A stretch of 64,000 bases of DNA. It comes from Physcomitrium patens. Taxonomy: Eukaryota > Streptophyta > Bryopsida > Funariales > Funariaceae. Within the stretch, counting starts at the first letter, position 1. Every line of letters starts with the position of its first letter. The translations under genes were made by a program, and so were the position numbers. Of this stretch, positions 48,011-61,887 are shown piece by piece. The notes below the pieces were generated by a model, which saw nothing but the letters and a program-made list of their open reading frames with translations, had not been told where the DNA came from and made no database searches. The stretch is taken from the NCBI RefSeq assembly GCF_000002425.4, contig NC_037260.1, positions 9,246,400 to 9,310,399 on the forward strand. The letters are read 5' to 3'.

Positions 48011-50130
48011 AGCCATAATATGCATTTCCAGGAGCTTCTCACATGCTTGCAATTCTTGACACACATCTTGTAGGAGTTTGGGTGTTTAGTTACGCAGTAC
48101 CAAAACCACGTCCAGCTCTCTTCATCGGTTGAAATCAACTCCTCTTTGGCATATATTTAACTCTATTGCTAAGCCACTTTACCTTAGAGATATGACATAG
48201 CGACACTAACACGTGTGGGTCGTGTGAATGCATATGAAGTAAATGGCTACCCTAATCGCAAAAACGATCAAAGCGGCAAGTTTGTGTCGGAAGATGAGGA
48301 GATCTCTCCTTGAGGCTGAAGTAGTTAGTATGAGCTGCTAATTTGTTCGTCAATGATGGGAAGAATCCTCTCCCTGGAGCTCTTTGTAGACTGGCTTTCT
48401 CTTTACAAGGTCTTATTAACCCAGTTAGAGCAGACCATAAGCATTGTTTAGGGGGCTGAGTGGATTTCTTGTGTTAAGCTTGGGCTATTGAATGCAAAAC
48501 TGCCAACCCTGAGATGGCTTGTGGTCTGTTTAGAATCCTGAAGCGCAGGGTAGGTTCTTCGTGAGTGAGGATGCCTTTCTATGATAGTTAAATCAGTGTT
48601 TGAGAAGAACTGACTAATTTCCCTCTATTTTTACTTTTTTACTTTTTGAGTGAATAGATGTTTCTATTCTACTTCGGTTAGAATGATTCTTTCATTATCT
48701 ATTTTTTTCCTGAAAATGCAGTGGAACATTTCCTGGAAATTGCATCGGGAGATGGAGCATTACATAAAATATTATAGAAAAACATGAAGTTTTCAAGTAA
48801 AAGAATTTAGTGGAAAACTAATACACAGAAAGAATGGAAAATTTATTCAAAATTTTTACTTGAAAAATAAGTGAAAATATAATAACTTTTGAATTGGAAA
48901 GAAATGTTTTGTATATGATGAACTTAAGCATAAATGGCTTGCTATTCTTTTCTGACAGCATAAATTATTAGTTTTAGTTTTTTAATATAAAACTAAAATA
49001 CTTTTGTTTATATTAGTTTCCATTCATCTGAACATCTATCCATGCATCTACTTACATATCCATATATTTAGCCAAAGTGTTGCATTTTAACATGTCTTTG
49101 TTATTTACTTCATAATATTATTTTTAGAGAAAATTCATGGTTCTTTGTGCTAATTAGATTCAGATATATAACAACTTCGACTTTTTTTTTTTAAGGTTAT
49201 GTTTTTTTTTTTGTAAAAAAATAGTATATACAAAATATCAAGATTCATAATTTTATTAAAAAGTCTTGATGAAAAATAAATTTGATAGTTTTTCGAATAA
49301 GTGAATTTAAAATTTACTTAAAATATAATATGTTTGCATGTTTCAACTCATGACATGTGTTCACATTCTTTTTAAAAAATTTAATATATAAGACTTAACT
49401 TGAAGATTACATACCAAAAGTTAATAAGCATGTAATTATTTATTTTATATATTAATTTAACCTACTAACATCTAATCTTATTGCACTGTAAAATTTTTAC
49501 AACCATTGTCAAATAACATGGTAATCTAAATATCACTCAGTAATGTGGAACATAAATATACTTTATGTGACTTTAATCACTTTATTCATTTACATGTATC
49601 GAAATTGTACACTCATGGCAAAGAGCCCAAAACAATCTTGATAAAGCCCCTTCTGATTTTCAGCTCTTTTGATGAAAGAGACCCAAGTGGTTCAAAAGCT
49701 CAATAACTGCAAGTTTTGTGATGGAGAAAGTTGAAGTTAAAATAATAACAGAATTCCTAACGCACACTTATTATTGGTCACATGGGTATCAAAAGCAGTC
49801 AATGAAATAGAAAAAAACCCAAGGTTTGACCGGGGGGGGGGGGAGAAACACGCAACAATGCTGGAGAGCTTTGATTCCATGACGGATATCTATTCAATTT
49901 CAGCCCCACTGAGGTGCAGTGCAGAAGGATGGAATAAGGGGCCTTCATGACTAATGGCCCCTCAGACAGACAGACAGACTCACTCACTCAGTTAGGCATG
50001 CAGTCACTAGTGAGTTCAAGTGGTGAAGGAGAGGGTAGGGCCACCAGGGTGGGGGGGGGGGGGGGGAGTCAGAGCTTGGGGGCAGCTGGTGCTCGTGGTG
50101 TTACTATTTTCGGATCCCCCTTCTGCAGGA
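48011..50130. other. Intergenic region between SSU72 and the NIPA gene
   Basis: The first few hundred bases are the SSU72 3' flank. 48,700-49,600 is AT-rich and featureless. A 12-base G-run (49,832-49,843) and a 16-base G-run (50,051-50,066) lie upstream of the NIPA gene. No gene recognised. Confidence 0.5.
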
Positions 50131-50220
50131 ATGCACGCCATCGCCACAGTCTCCGCGTCCATCGCGACTATCGTCACCCTCGTCCCTGCTTTGTCGGCAT
50201 TCCTTTGCTACCGTCGTTGA
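50131..50220 (+). other. Possible upstream reading frame in the NIPA leader
   Basis: A 29-codon ATG frame (MHAIATVSASIATIVTLVPA, then LSAFLCYRR) in GC-rich sequence about 350 bases before the NIPA start. It could be an upstream ORF if transcription starts before it; a (GA)n tract at 50,326-50,349 suggests that the leader may instead begin later. Confidence 0.25.
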
Positions 50221-50325
50221 CCTGCTGGATCCGTTATTGGGCGGAGTCTCGGAGTCGAAGTCACCGGGCGCATTGATGAGGTGGGGGGCTGTTGATTGAG
50301 GTTGGGGAGGGATTGCGCGAGGGAG

Positions 50326-50349
50326 CGAGAGAGAGAGAGAGAGAGAGAG
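50326..50349. repeat. (GA)n tract in the NIPA leader
   Basis: About 24 bases of GA repeat, 225 bases before the NIPA start codon. GA/CT tracts near plant transcription starts are common, so it may mark the promoter-proximal leader. Confidence 0.85.
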
Positions 50350-50573
50350 CGATGCAGGTCAAAGGGCAGATGAGAGTGTGGTAGGGTTTGCGTGTGTCGG
50401 TGTCGTGGGAATTGCGGGGTGGATGAGGGCGAAGAGACGGGGCAGGTATGAGAGAAGGAAGGGGATGCAGATGGGGATTGCGGCAATTGCTGGCGTAACA
50501 GAAGGCAGCGGAGTTGACGCGGGCGTGGTGGTGAACGAGAAGGTGTGGGGCAGTGTGAGAATAACGGTTTCCC

Positions 50574-53238
50574 ATGTCATCCGACAATCAGAGAGGGTTG
50601 GCCCTGGCCGTTAGTTCGAGTCTCTTCATTGGGGCTAGCTTCATCATCAAGAAGAAGGGCTTGAAGCGTGCCGGGGCTTCGGGAGTGAGGGCAGGTGAGT
50701 TGCTGCTCGCTGTTGTTTGCGCTTGTCTTTGCGTGTTTGTTTGTTTGGTTACTTTTGTGGAAGGGTTTTTAGGCTAATGCTGTGGCCTTGGGAATTATGT
50801 TTAGACTGGAGCTGCGGATTTATGGATGGATTTTGCACATGTAGGAAAATTAGGGTTTGGGTTTAGCTCGAATGTGGAAGTGGGATTTTTTGTTTTGTTT
50901 TGTTTTGTTTTTTTTTTTTTTTTTGTTTTGTTTTTTTTTGTTTTTTGTTATTTGTTTTTGTTTTGTTTTTTTTTTCATTTTTTTGTTTCTGTTCCCCGTG
51001 CCCTGACGTGGTGTCCTACTTATGTGTGATAGGAAGTGGAGGTTACTCGTATCTATACGAGCCGCTATGGTGGGCGGGCATGATCACAAGTAAGGACATT
51101 TCAGCTTACAGTCATGAGTTGAGAGTGTTGCAATGTTGAGATTGATTTTATTGAGATGAAGCTCTCAGTATCTAACCTGAAGGAAGTGGAGTGGCAGTGA
51201 TTGTGGGAGAAGTGGCCAACTTCACTGCGTATGCGTTTGCTCCAGCGGTCTTGGTTACTCCCCTTGGCGCGCTGAGCATCATAGTCAGGTATTTCTTCGA
51301 ACTCTCAAAGTGGTAGTTTGTTCGATATTAGGTTTGCAAGGATTCGTCTGATTTACTTACTCTGGATGTTGGCACTCTGTATGCAGTGCGGCTCTGGCAC
51401 ATGTGGTTCTCAAGGAGCGATTGCATTTGCTGGGTATAGTAGGTTGCGTGCTTTGTATAGTCGGTTCCACCACCATTGTGCTACATGCTCCACAAGAACG
51501 TGCCATAGAATCAGTCAAAGAGGTCTGGCTGCTGGCAACTGAGCCTGGTGAGTCAAAACCACGTCCAAGCAGCTATAAATTATGAGTTTAATTACATGCA
51601 GTGATGTACAATTGAAGTATTTCAATGTGAGCCTCAATATGACTGATTGACTTCCGCTCACGAGTTACAGGAAGAAAACTGATGAGGACTTTGTTCGTTG
51701 GATTGTATTGATTGTTTTGGTGCAGCCTTTTTGATGTATGCAACTTTCGTGGTTGCCTTGGTGCTGGTACTTATATTTCATTATGTGCCTCAATTTGGGC
51801 ACACACATGTCCTAGTGTACATCGCCATCTGCTCATTGATGGGCTCCTTATCTGTATTGTCCTTATACCTCACTCTTTCTTTCTTATCAGGTTTCTTAGT
51901 CTGTCTGCTTCCAAATTTATCTCCTATTTACACGGATCATTGAAGTCTAGCTCTGCATCTTTTATATTCAGCAGTTTAATCTGTGATATTACTTCTGTGA
52001 TTTTTGAGCTTGTCTTCGGTGTCGTGCATGGAACGATTCCCAAATCCAGTGGACCGCTGAGTGTAGAGGTTGCTTAGTGGAAGTATTGTCAGATGACTGA
52101 ACTTGCAGATCGATGTTATGAACACCCTTCCAATTTGCATAAGTTTTCTACTTGAAGAATTTTATATTTATACAGGTGCTTGTCTTAATGAGTTACTGCT
52201 CTGTTGTTACCAGGTCATGAGTGTGAAAGCACTGGGCATTGCTATGAAGTTGACGTTGCAAGGGCAAAATCAGTTAATCTATCCCCAGACATCGATATTT
52301 GCAATTGTGGTTCTTATTTGCATATTGACCCAAATGAACTACCTTAACAAGGTACCAATTTTGACGTGGTTTGAATCAATTTGCACTTATTAGTGCAGCA
52401 CAAGCAGTAGCATGAGGTTCTTGACTGGGCTTTAGCTAGTTTTCTAGGAACATCATTTCTATCATCTTCTACGATGCTGTTCAGTGTATGAAGATTTTAA
52501 TGTGGATGCTCATCTGTGCAGGCCCTCGACACCTTTAATACAGCAATTGTTTCTCCTATATATTACGTCATGTTTACCTCGTTGACCATTCTGGCTAGTT
52601 CTATCATGTTCAAGGTTTGTATTGGCACAACCTCTAGTATGCCACAGTTCTCTGTATTGCCAGTTTGCAAGTATCTGTCGGTAAAGAAATTTTTGTATCT
52701 TTTTGGAGCAGTGGCTTTTCATGGTTGCGTCCGTATCGGGATTAAATTAGCGGGTGAACCAATCGCTGACAAGTAGGCGGTAATTGATGCAGGATTGGCA
52801 CAATCAAAGTACACCTCAAATCATAACAGAGCTATGTGGGTTTGTGACCATTTTGGCTGGCACGTTTTTACTCCATGCAACCAAGGATATGGGGGACGCA
52901 ACGGCTGCATTAAGTGAGTATACCATGAACAATTTTGCACCTAGTTTGTGGTTGCCGAACTGTAGAGGTGTGGCAATGGACGCTTGCAGTGAGTTGAGTC
53001 TGGTTGATTTCCATTGTTATGATGGTCCGTGAAGCACATTTGTTGACTGGGGCTTATTATATGTGGGGTTTGGAATGACACAGGTACGAATTGGGGCCCA
53101 GGACCGAATATGTCGCATCGCCTATCTATGGGCGGAGGAGCCAATAGTAAGCGTCCAGAGGATCCAGAAAGTGAAGAAATTCCTCTGCGGCGGCAGGATT
53201 CTTTGTCAAATAATTTTCATCCATCGAGTCGAGTGTAG
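50574..53238 (+). CDS. NIPA-type magnesium transporter, 9 exons
   Basis: Exons 50,574-50,694; 51,033-51,089; 51,192-51,288; 51,387-51,547; 51,726-51,853; 52,214-52,351; 52,522-52,614; 52,793-52,913; 53,084-53,238, all GT-AG and in frame, give 356 residues, normal for the family. Hallmarks in order are [138 protein letters not shown] and [20 protein letters not shown]. About nine membrane segments are expected, with a hydrophilic C-terminal tail ([20 protein letters not shown]) that may be a sorting signal. NIPA proteins carry Mg2+ (and related cations) in plasma or endosomal membranes in animals; the plant role is inferred. Intron 1 has a long T/TTTTG-rich stretch (50,887-50,990). Confidence 0.96.
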
Positions 53239-54727
53239 TTACCGATTCAAAGAGATTGGTTCAACTAGGATAGCTTGGAACAGACCCAGCGCCGCCATAG
53301 GAAAGCGATTCCCTTGATTTTCTGTCTTCACTTCGCTGAATCTTGTAAAGCAGTTAGAAGATTTTCTGGACGCAGTGAGCAATGCGGAACTCCATGTGAT
53401 TTGGGCACAACTCACTATCATTAATTGAGTCGTTTATGGTTGTCGCCATGTACATCAGCTTCATCAATTGGATAGGATGGATCTCACTGAATAGTCTTTT
53501 TGATGATCTACTCAAAACCTGAAGACAGCATGTCCACCTTCTTGTCATGACGTGCATGAATTACGCTTTTCAATGAGCTGCGAAGATGAGACATAAACAT
53601 GCGCTTTATATATATCTCTTCTCAACAATCAATATTTGCGTTATCTATTACACGTTTTCTTGAGTTTCAGAACCTACAATTCTACATTCGAGTTACTTTA
53701 CGGAGGTTAACCAGGCACAGGACTACCCGCTAATAACACAGCTTGGCGCTGTCCACCGTCACAACATCCTTCAACGCTTCACACGATCCCTTCCTATATA
53801 CCCGTGAGCTGACAAGGGAGTTGTCGAGAAACCCGACGAACTGAATTAGCACACAACCACTCAATGGGTTTCGAGTGTTTCTTGAACCCACCACGTACAG
53901 CATGAAACCAGTGGGACCTCTGTAAGAAGCCTTGACGCTTTCAACTCGATTCATTTGACGTTGTAAATGACAATACAGAGACAAAAGTAGGATTTTCTTT
54001 TTACCTCTTTCCGTGACAAAGACGGCCCCCACAACGCCCCCCAGAAGGTTCGGAGGAGCAAGACGATGATGAAGGTGCAATGAGTGAGGTCGAATCTGAG
54101 AATGGATCATCAATAATCCAGCTGGGAGATTAATCGACGAGACTCAGGAGGAATATTTTTCACGACCACGCCGATTCCAAACAAAATGGCAGTGCATCTG
54201 ACACAGCTTCGGACACGCTCATTTATCACCCTGGACCGCAGTGCCTTTTTGTGTATGAAGTACCAGTGAGGACACTGAGTTTTTCGAACTTTTGGGATAT
54301 TTTGATTACCATGGCGGTGCATCATATTCTTCGAGGCATCTTCAAGCGTGAAACTGTTCAATCTCTTCGTCATTTTGTGATTGCTGTGGGGCCTCATTAA
54401 TTGGCGTTAATGATTTCATGATGTTGTAGGCCTTCTTGTTTTTGCTGCTATGATGTCGTTCGCTGTCGTTTCTTTGTTGGTAGTTGATGAGGGGGTTCAG
54501 CGGTCCCAAAAGGTTTTCATTTTAATATTTTATGTTGATGTTGATGATTTAGCGATGATTTGAGGGGTATATGTGTGAAGGAGTTGGGCAGGAGTTTCAC
54601 AATGCGTGATTCGGTGGGAGTTTGGAACAATGTGGGGATGGAGCTCAGGCATGTTGGTTGGGTCGGATTAGACATTTTGATTGCCGCTGTGGAGGTGAGA
54701 ATTTTTGCGTTTGGTTAGTTTTGTGTC
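53239..54727. other. Intergenic region between NIPA and SPR2-like genes
   Basis: Both genes lie on the + strand. Minus-strand open stretches at 53,730-54,113 and 54,110-54,397 show no domain and no clear splice structure, so they are not called. The last 300 bases should hold the promoter of the next gene. Confidence 0.5.
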
Positions 54728-57700
54728 ATGGCGATGTGTGGAGGGCCGAGAGGGAGGAAAAGAGGGGGAGGGCCTATCCCAGGGAAGGGCGTGTTGTTGC
54801 TGGAGCTTAAGAGTCGCATTTTGGCGACGATAAATAAGCTATCAGATCGAGATACGCAGCAGCTGGCGGTGGAGGAGCTAGAGCGCATTGCCCAGAATTT
54901 GACTTTGGATGGAATTTCGCTCTTTCTGGCCTGCTTACACGACACTGATGCGCAGCAGAAGAGCTTGGTGAGACGGAACTGCATCAGGCTGGTTGGGACG
55001 CTTGCCAGCCTCCATGGAGACTTAATGGCCTGCCACCTGCCGAAGATGGTGGGAAATATTGTGAAGAGGTTGAAGGATCCAGATTCCAATATTCGTGATG
55101 CCTGCGTTGATACCATCGGAATTTTGGCTTCACAAATTGGAGGAAGTGATGGTGGCTTTACCATTAATGTATTCATGAAACCTTTGTTGGAGGCTTTGGC
55201 GGAGCAGCACAAGACCTTGCAGACTGGAGCTTCCATGTGTCTGGCGCGCGTCATTGAAAATACCAGGGATCAGGACCTTCACACTCTGCATCGTCTTAGT
55301 CCTCGAATTTTGAAAATGCTTGGTAGCCCTAACTTTCTGGCCAAGGCGCCTCTTCTCAACGCTGTGGGAGCCATCTTCCAGGTAATCAACCTTTCATTTG
55401 TCACTCATATTCTTCTCCAATCTATTCACCACCCATGAATTGTAACACGTCTTGGATAGTATTTGTGGCGTTTCAGTATGTTGTGTTCATATTTTGTCGT
55501 GTTTTCCGCTTCGGTTATTTGAATTCCACCTTCTGGTCAAACGCGCGCCATTTGTAGGCTCACTCGTTTTTTCAAGAAGTCATTTTCATTCCATCATCGG
55601 AATTGTGTATTCACATGCATAAAGGGTACTGGCTTGGTAACTGTTGGTCAGATTTCAGGGACTAATCGAACGGATGATTTTTGAAAAACGGCAAAAGTTG
55701 CAGATTAACTTAAACGGTGCTAACTGCCAGCTTCATGTTTTGCGTCTTTCCAGTTTTCAATATTTGGCGAATTAGGTCCAAATCAAGTTAACACCTCAGG
55801 ACTTTGCAAGTTGGTTAAACCTCATCTGTCTTGTCCCATTCTCACCGACTTGATTTGCCACATATGAACTCCAATATAACGTTGCATTTACTGGTACTAT
55901 CCAACATTCTTGTTATCTCCTTTCCCAGTTTTTGATGTTGGGAATGATGTAGGTTCCTGGAGTGGTTTCCATATCTCAACTACCCCTGTTGCTTGGCTCC
56001 GTCCAAGACGAACTTGATAGTAGTGAGTGGATGGTGCGGAAAGCAGCAGCTGATGCACTCTCTAGCATGGCCACGGCAGCGGGAGGCTCATTGGGATCCT
56101 ACAGGGGAAGTGTGCTCGCTGCTTTAGAGAATAGCCGGTTTGATAAGGTGAATGTCACTCTTCTCTTGGATTGAATAGAATTTTCAGAGGTGTATGTGTC
56201 TCCTACTGTGTTCGTTGTATATCTTCATTGAAAGTGCCGCTTTAATGATCCTGTTTAAGTTCATGGGTTTAATGTAAAGAAAGGGAAATTTAAGTTCAGG
56301 TTGGCTGATCTGACTTTCTGACAGTATTACACCAGTGGCACTATGGTTTAGATTGTAGGCTTCCTTTGTTGCTGAGACTATTTTTTTCATTCAATAAGAT
56401 CACTTTTTAAGTATATCGATGTGATGGTAGCCGTTATTTGTGTGTTTCAGGTCAAGCCTGTTCGAGACAGTGTTATTGAAGCATTGCAGCTTTGGAAATC
56501 TGTCAATGACCCAAATAAACTACCAAGTTTGTTCCAATTTTCAGATGCTGTTCAATAGTTGAAATTTGTCAAGAGTGCTGAAAAAGATCATCATTGCCGT
56601 GGATAAGGGTAGTAAACAAGGAGCTCCAAAAGAATTGTCAGCATGAATGATAATCACAGGAATTTCATCTAAGTTCTCCACTCACTGATAGTCTGTGCTG
56701 CACTGTTGCAGGTAACACACCAGCTGGAAGCCATGATTCAGCCTCTTCAACGAGTATTTTCGAAGGAGGTGCTACACCTCCTAATTCAGATCGCAAAAAC
56801 AGTTTACGGGGCTCAGTAAATTCTTCATCATCTGATATAATCGGAAGACCTAGATCCGTCTGCGACAAACGAGCAGTTGCTGTGAAGAAAAGAACGCCAC
56901 TTTTAGGCGATAAGAAACCCAATCCTGTTTTTTCGCGGAAGTTGGATAATGCGAAAGATTCGATCGACTCAAATCATGTTGCTTTTCCACGTGACTTACC
57001 TCAGGTAGTGAGTCCAAGAGGTGGAGCTGCAAGCAATGAGCAGCTCGTTTATTACGATAATTGCGCGGAGACTGCACCTACTAGTGCATATGGTGCAGAT
57101 GGTTGGTTCACCCCTGAGGAGGGTAATGGTGTGGATCAAAATTTTGACCAGGAAGAAGGCAGGGAACTCAATCCGCTAACAGAAAATGGTGAATTTCCAA
57201 CTGAGGATTTGTTTTTCAGCATTTCTCACCTGCATCTCCTTTGTATTGATCCATCATTGATACAAGAGCATGAATTCTTTGTTTGTTCAAAAGCTCTGCT
57301 CTCTGAGAAAAACTGCTCCTGAATAAGGCCGTTTTTGAGAACAGCGTCATCTGCCAACAGTCGCATGGTTACCAGGCAGCAGGAGATGTTGTACTTCGAC
57401 AATGTTGATTGTTGCTTCTGCTACTTCTGGTGCCTTGATTGACTGGTATGATAAATTGCAGGTAACTGTTACGAACATCCCAATCCATCAGTACATCAGG
57501 ATAGATCGGAGACAGAGAATCATGAGAGATGGAGAAATCCACTTGCGAATGGGAATCAGATTTGTGAGGATGAATCAACTTGTATCGTCTCTTCAACGAA
57601 TGATGGTTACAAGGCTACCGCCGACACGGGAGCCACTCAGCGCCACTCTCATAGCTTGGAACATCAACATCTGTCTATGATGAAAATGCTGCAGGTAAAA

Positions 57701-59152
57701 TTCTCAACCTTTTGCCTTGTTTTTATTTTTATGTTATTTTTATTTTATGATTCATGATTGATCTTGACATATTAACTTTGAACACGTATTTGGAGTCCAG
57801 TGATTGATTTGCATGAGCTGCACGACAGGTTAGTGAAAACTGTGTGCGAGATAGCGGTAGGGCTTGATGATCATGATATTCTCAAAATTCTCATCAGTTC
57901 GTGTTCCTACATTGGCACCTTGGGTAGCAGGACTCGATGGCACGTATACATGATAGTATACATGATTTAGAAGGACGAGTAGCTAGGCTGGAGCAGATCG
58001 TGGAGGATTTAGCTCAAAGTTCCGTCACTACAGATGGGAGGTCTCAGGTTGCTGAATCACCCAGATTTCAAGGTAGTCATCAACTCGGCAAATACCTCCT
58101 TGGTAATGGGTTCTTGAACTCCAAGGGTGGAAAGGGGAACGAGGATACTCTAGTGCCTGTATGTTCGCGGAGTCGAGTTTCCTCAGAGAAGATGGCTGAG
58201 TCTCGGTATGGACGTTCAAAAGAGTTTTCTGTGCACTGTGGTCATCAAACCCCATCAGTGGCAGAAATTTTGAGTCGGCCCAATGTCCTGGGATTAAGTT
58301 CATTGCATAGAGGCAACAGAGCCGATGGAGAGAGCAAGGAGGGAAATAGGAGGGTAGGCGTCCTCCCACAAGGAGAAGGTCCATCTGCCCGAAGTGTTTG
58401 GCATGCATCCAAAGATGAAGCTATAGCGGCCATTCGTGGTGCTTCTGCACCAAGCAAACCGCATGGAAAGCATGCCGGTTGGGATTCTAGCGCTGATCAG
58501 AAGCCGATTAGGATGGCGTCTGGACCGTTTTGGATGTTGTGGAGCCAAGCTATGGAGAGTGTTCGGTCAGGCGACCTGGATGTGGCTTACATAGAGATTC
58601 TTGGCTGCAGTGATGAGCTGTTATTGGTACGCTTGATGAGCCGAACTGGCCCAGTCTTGCATCAACTCAATGCTGGTACCGTCTCACAGCTTCTGGGTTA
58701 TATCAAACGATTTCTTCAACAGCAGAGCTTTATGGATTGCATTATTCCCTGGCTTCAGCAGGTACCTGAACGATACTCCTGGAGTATCAACTGCTCGTGG
58801 TTTCAAGCTTTGGTTACTTCTTGTGCTCCGACCTAGTACCTTCGAATCTTTCTCCATCCATGGATTTCTCAAGGACAGGATCTTTGCACTTTGTATTAGG
58901 TGAAAATATTGTCTTTTTATACTATTCATGGTGTGAGGATGGTTTGTACAGGTATCGGACTTGGTCTCAACTAATGGTCCCGACACGCTTGGGCTTACTG
59001 GGGACGCGAAGAAGGACCTTGTTTTTACCATGCAGGAGGCCTCTAGTATGGAATATGCACAGAGCTGGATGGGGACCAAAATTGCTGAACTTGCTGAGAC
59101 TGTGGGGAATGTCTTGTCATCAAGTGGAAGCAATAGCACTGTGGATAGCTGA
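54728..59152 (+). CDS. TORTIFOLIA1/SPIRAL2-like microtubule-associated protein, 7 exons
   Basis: Exons 54,728-55,381; 55,953-56,147; 56,451-56,526; 56,712-57,188; 57,462-57,694; 57,931-58,761; 58,952-59,152 keep frame and give 888 residues, a typical length. Residues about 15-300 are HEAT repeats (LKSRILATINKLSDRDTQQL; LDGISLFLACLHDTDAQQKS; LPKMVGNIVKRLKDPDSNIR; SEWMVRKAAADALSSMA). Residues 300-545 are a low-complexity, basic/Ser-rich linker likely to be phosphorylated. A short coiled coil (DSIHDLEGRVARLEQIVEDL) lies at about 551-570 and the conserved C-terminal globular domain (FWMLWSQAMESVRSGDLDVA; LLVRLMSRTGPVLHQL) at about 740-880. In flowering plants this family binds cortical microtubules, guards minus ends and controls helical growth. 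Exon 3 uses the weak donor A/GTTTGTTC, the least certain junction. Start: the first in-frame ATG before the Gly/Arg-rich N-terminus. Confidence 0.95.
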
Positions 59153-61218
59153 TGTAAATTACAACCTACAGTTCAGGTGGCTGCAAAGATTGAAAGCCTG
59201 AAATTGTGGTTCAGACCCAAGACATCTCAAAGCTTCACCAGAATGGTATGTTGCTATTACAATTCATTGTAGGTATCTGTATTTTTAGAAAATACCAGAA
59301 AATTTATTTTCTTGATTGGATGGAGTATAGCCTATTCAAAAATATTTTACTCGAAGGTTTGCGGATCCATGTTCACACAGTGTTTCACTGGTTTTCATTC
59401 CTTCATATTACAGTAGCAGTCAATTCTTCAACAAATATGACTCCCTCAGAGTTGGCAAAATATTAAAAGATCATTTTTCCATGTATCTATTTATTTTATT
59501 TTTCAAGAATATTAATTCTTCGTTTTTGAATCTGAATTTTATGTGCATAGTTTGAACTATTTCTTATTGAAAAACTAGCAATAAAATACTATTTTATGCT
59601 TTTGCCACTAGGGAGGATTAAAATGTATGATCAATACTTTAGTTTAAAACAGAAAGAGAAGTCAATATTGGTGAGTATCAAGATTAATGCGTACATCTCA
59701 GAATTTTGACCATAAAATTTAGTTCTCATTTAGAAATTGGATACACGTATAACTATAATAAATTATCAAACTATTACAATCAAATCTTTAAGTAATTTGT
59801 TAATTTGGATTGTATTGAGAGTTAGGATCTTAGTACATTAGTTGTCATTTTGGGCCTTGGAACATGTTGCAAGTTTAGCCATTTAGGCATTACCAAATAG
59901 AGAGCAATATTTAAACAAACAATATAAGATAATTTAACATTTAAAAAAAAAAATAGATATAGAAATTTTTATATAAAATAAATTCTAAGGATGCATCTTT
60001 AAGAATTCTAGTATAATCACCTTAAAATTTTAATTTTGGTTTGTAAAACTTTCAAGCCTAAGATCTAGGTTTTGATCCTTGAGCTATTTGTAACTTGAAT
60101 TACAATGGAAATATAGAATCTTTAATTTTTTTAAAGTAGTATTACTTTCAAAGGCTTTTTAGAGGGATATTTTAAAAGTTTCATACATGTAGGAGGTCAA
60201 ATTAGAAATCAAAGAGATGAATTATTTCACAAATTAGAAGAAATTAATATATAGACTATATTAATTTATTAATTAGGTATTGTTTCTAATAAAAAATAAA
60301 TAATTAAACTAAAAAATATATTTTATTTTATTTAAATCTAAAATATTGCAAAGAAATTTTGGTCTAAAAAGTCAAAATAAATATCACCAAAGACTTAAAA
60401 AATACTTAATTAAAGAAAAAATTGAGCTTATGAACCATAGATAGATTAATATTAATATCTACAAATCTAGGAGCATAATCTAATGAGGAGTTTGTCTAAA
60501 GTTTTTTATTTTTTATTTTTTATTTTTTTTTAATTAATAATTCAATAATTGCTTAAAAAACTCTTCTATAAAATTTGGTTATTGATACAATAGTATGTCA
60601 CATTACTTGGATGAGATTTATAAATAAAATAATATTTTTTCTATTATAGATATCTAAATTGTATCTAACTTTTGTTGATATTATATATAAAAATTGTCAG
60701 ATATTAATTCATGATTTGTAACAATATATAATAAAACATAAGTATAAGATTTTATTAATAAGAAGTTGAAAGATCATGATCACTATTGATTTTAATAAAA
60801 CACTACAATAAAGATTCAGCTTGGATCAAAAAAAAAAAATTCTTTCTTTTTTGTGTAGTTTTCCTTGTTAACTACAAAAGCTCTGTAAGGTGTGTATTAT
60901 TGATATTAGATGGTAGTTATGTGCTGCTAATGCAATATTGTTTCAATTGTGGTAAAGTTGCGACATGGTCAAACTTCCCTTCTTTGATTGGGTGGCAAGA
61001 CATTGTGCCTTCTTCAAGTTTTTTTTTTTTTTTTTTTTTTTTTTCTAATGCAATTGTAATATTTAATGTAACTTTGTTGTTGGTAGCTAGGAGTAGGAGC
61101 TTAGCAATGGTGTTTTCTTATTCAAATGATATGCATATTGAAGTGATTTATAAATTAGATATTATTTTAGTTCTTCTAATATTTAGATACTGATAGCGAC
61201 ATTGAATGGCTAATAGCT

Positions 61219-61258
<40 letters not shown>

Positions 61259-61720
61259 TTTGGAAAGCCACTCAATTTATGGAAGTTATACTTCATACAA
61301 GTATTAGTATATTAATCTTGATCTTGCAGAAGGATTATTGTAATAAAAAAAGAAGACATCTAGCAAGGTTAGATAGTATTGCAACCTATCATGAATCTTA
61401 TTTTAATTGAATTTCATGTATTTTGGTACTAAGTAGTCATTAACATGTAACTAGTTTTGATTAAAAAGGCTATTAATTGCTTAATCTGTTGATTAAATTT
61501 AATTCTTAAGTTTTTTTTTCTTGTAAAAAGTTACAATAGTGTCTTGTGATATTATGCTTCTAGTCTTAATTTTGCAATAATGGTAGAGCAATGTAATTCA
61601 AGTTAGGTAGAGGTCTTCTTGAGTTGGTGAAAAAATGATGTTTTTAGCTAATTGATCAAGATTGTCAATATTTCTTTCTTAAGTTTGTTAAAATAAAAGT
61701 AGAAAATGTTATTTTGTATA
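59153..61720. other. AT-rich intergenic region
   Basis: 3' flank of the SPR2-like gene, then very AT-rich DNA with no recognisable gene or element. Tracts: a T-run at 61,019-61,044 and (TA)n at 61,222-61,254. The open stretch at 60,786-61,193 spans the T-run and shows no domain. Confidence 0.5.
61222..61254. repeat. (TA)n microsatellite
   Basis: About 33 bases of alternating TA in AT-rich intergenic DNA. Confidence 0.9.
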
Positions 61721-61887
61721 AGATATTACCTTAGGTAAGTTGCTAGTGGTCAAAGGTTTGACTCTTGGTATATGGTAAGGGCATCCAATGGATATAGGAT
61801 GAAGTCATGGACCAAGAGTCAAAGTCAAAAGGATAAAGTATTAACAAGAGAATATTCAAAGACTAAGTATGAGTCATTAGTGTGTGT

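Noticed and set aside
53730-54397. Two adjoining minus-strand open stretches (127 and 95 codons)
   Set aside because: No recognisable domain, odd composition, no convincing splice sites; they lie between two + strand genes and read like chance frames.
56527-56711. Ending the SPR2-like gene at the in-frame stop after exon 3
   Set aside because: The downstream exons keep frame and carry the family's linker, coiled coil and C-terminal domain, so a splice at the weak GT donor is the better reading.
60786-61193. 135-codon open stretch
   Set aside because: Runs through an A-run and a long T-run and shows no domain; a product of low-complexity DNA.
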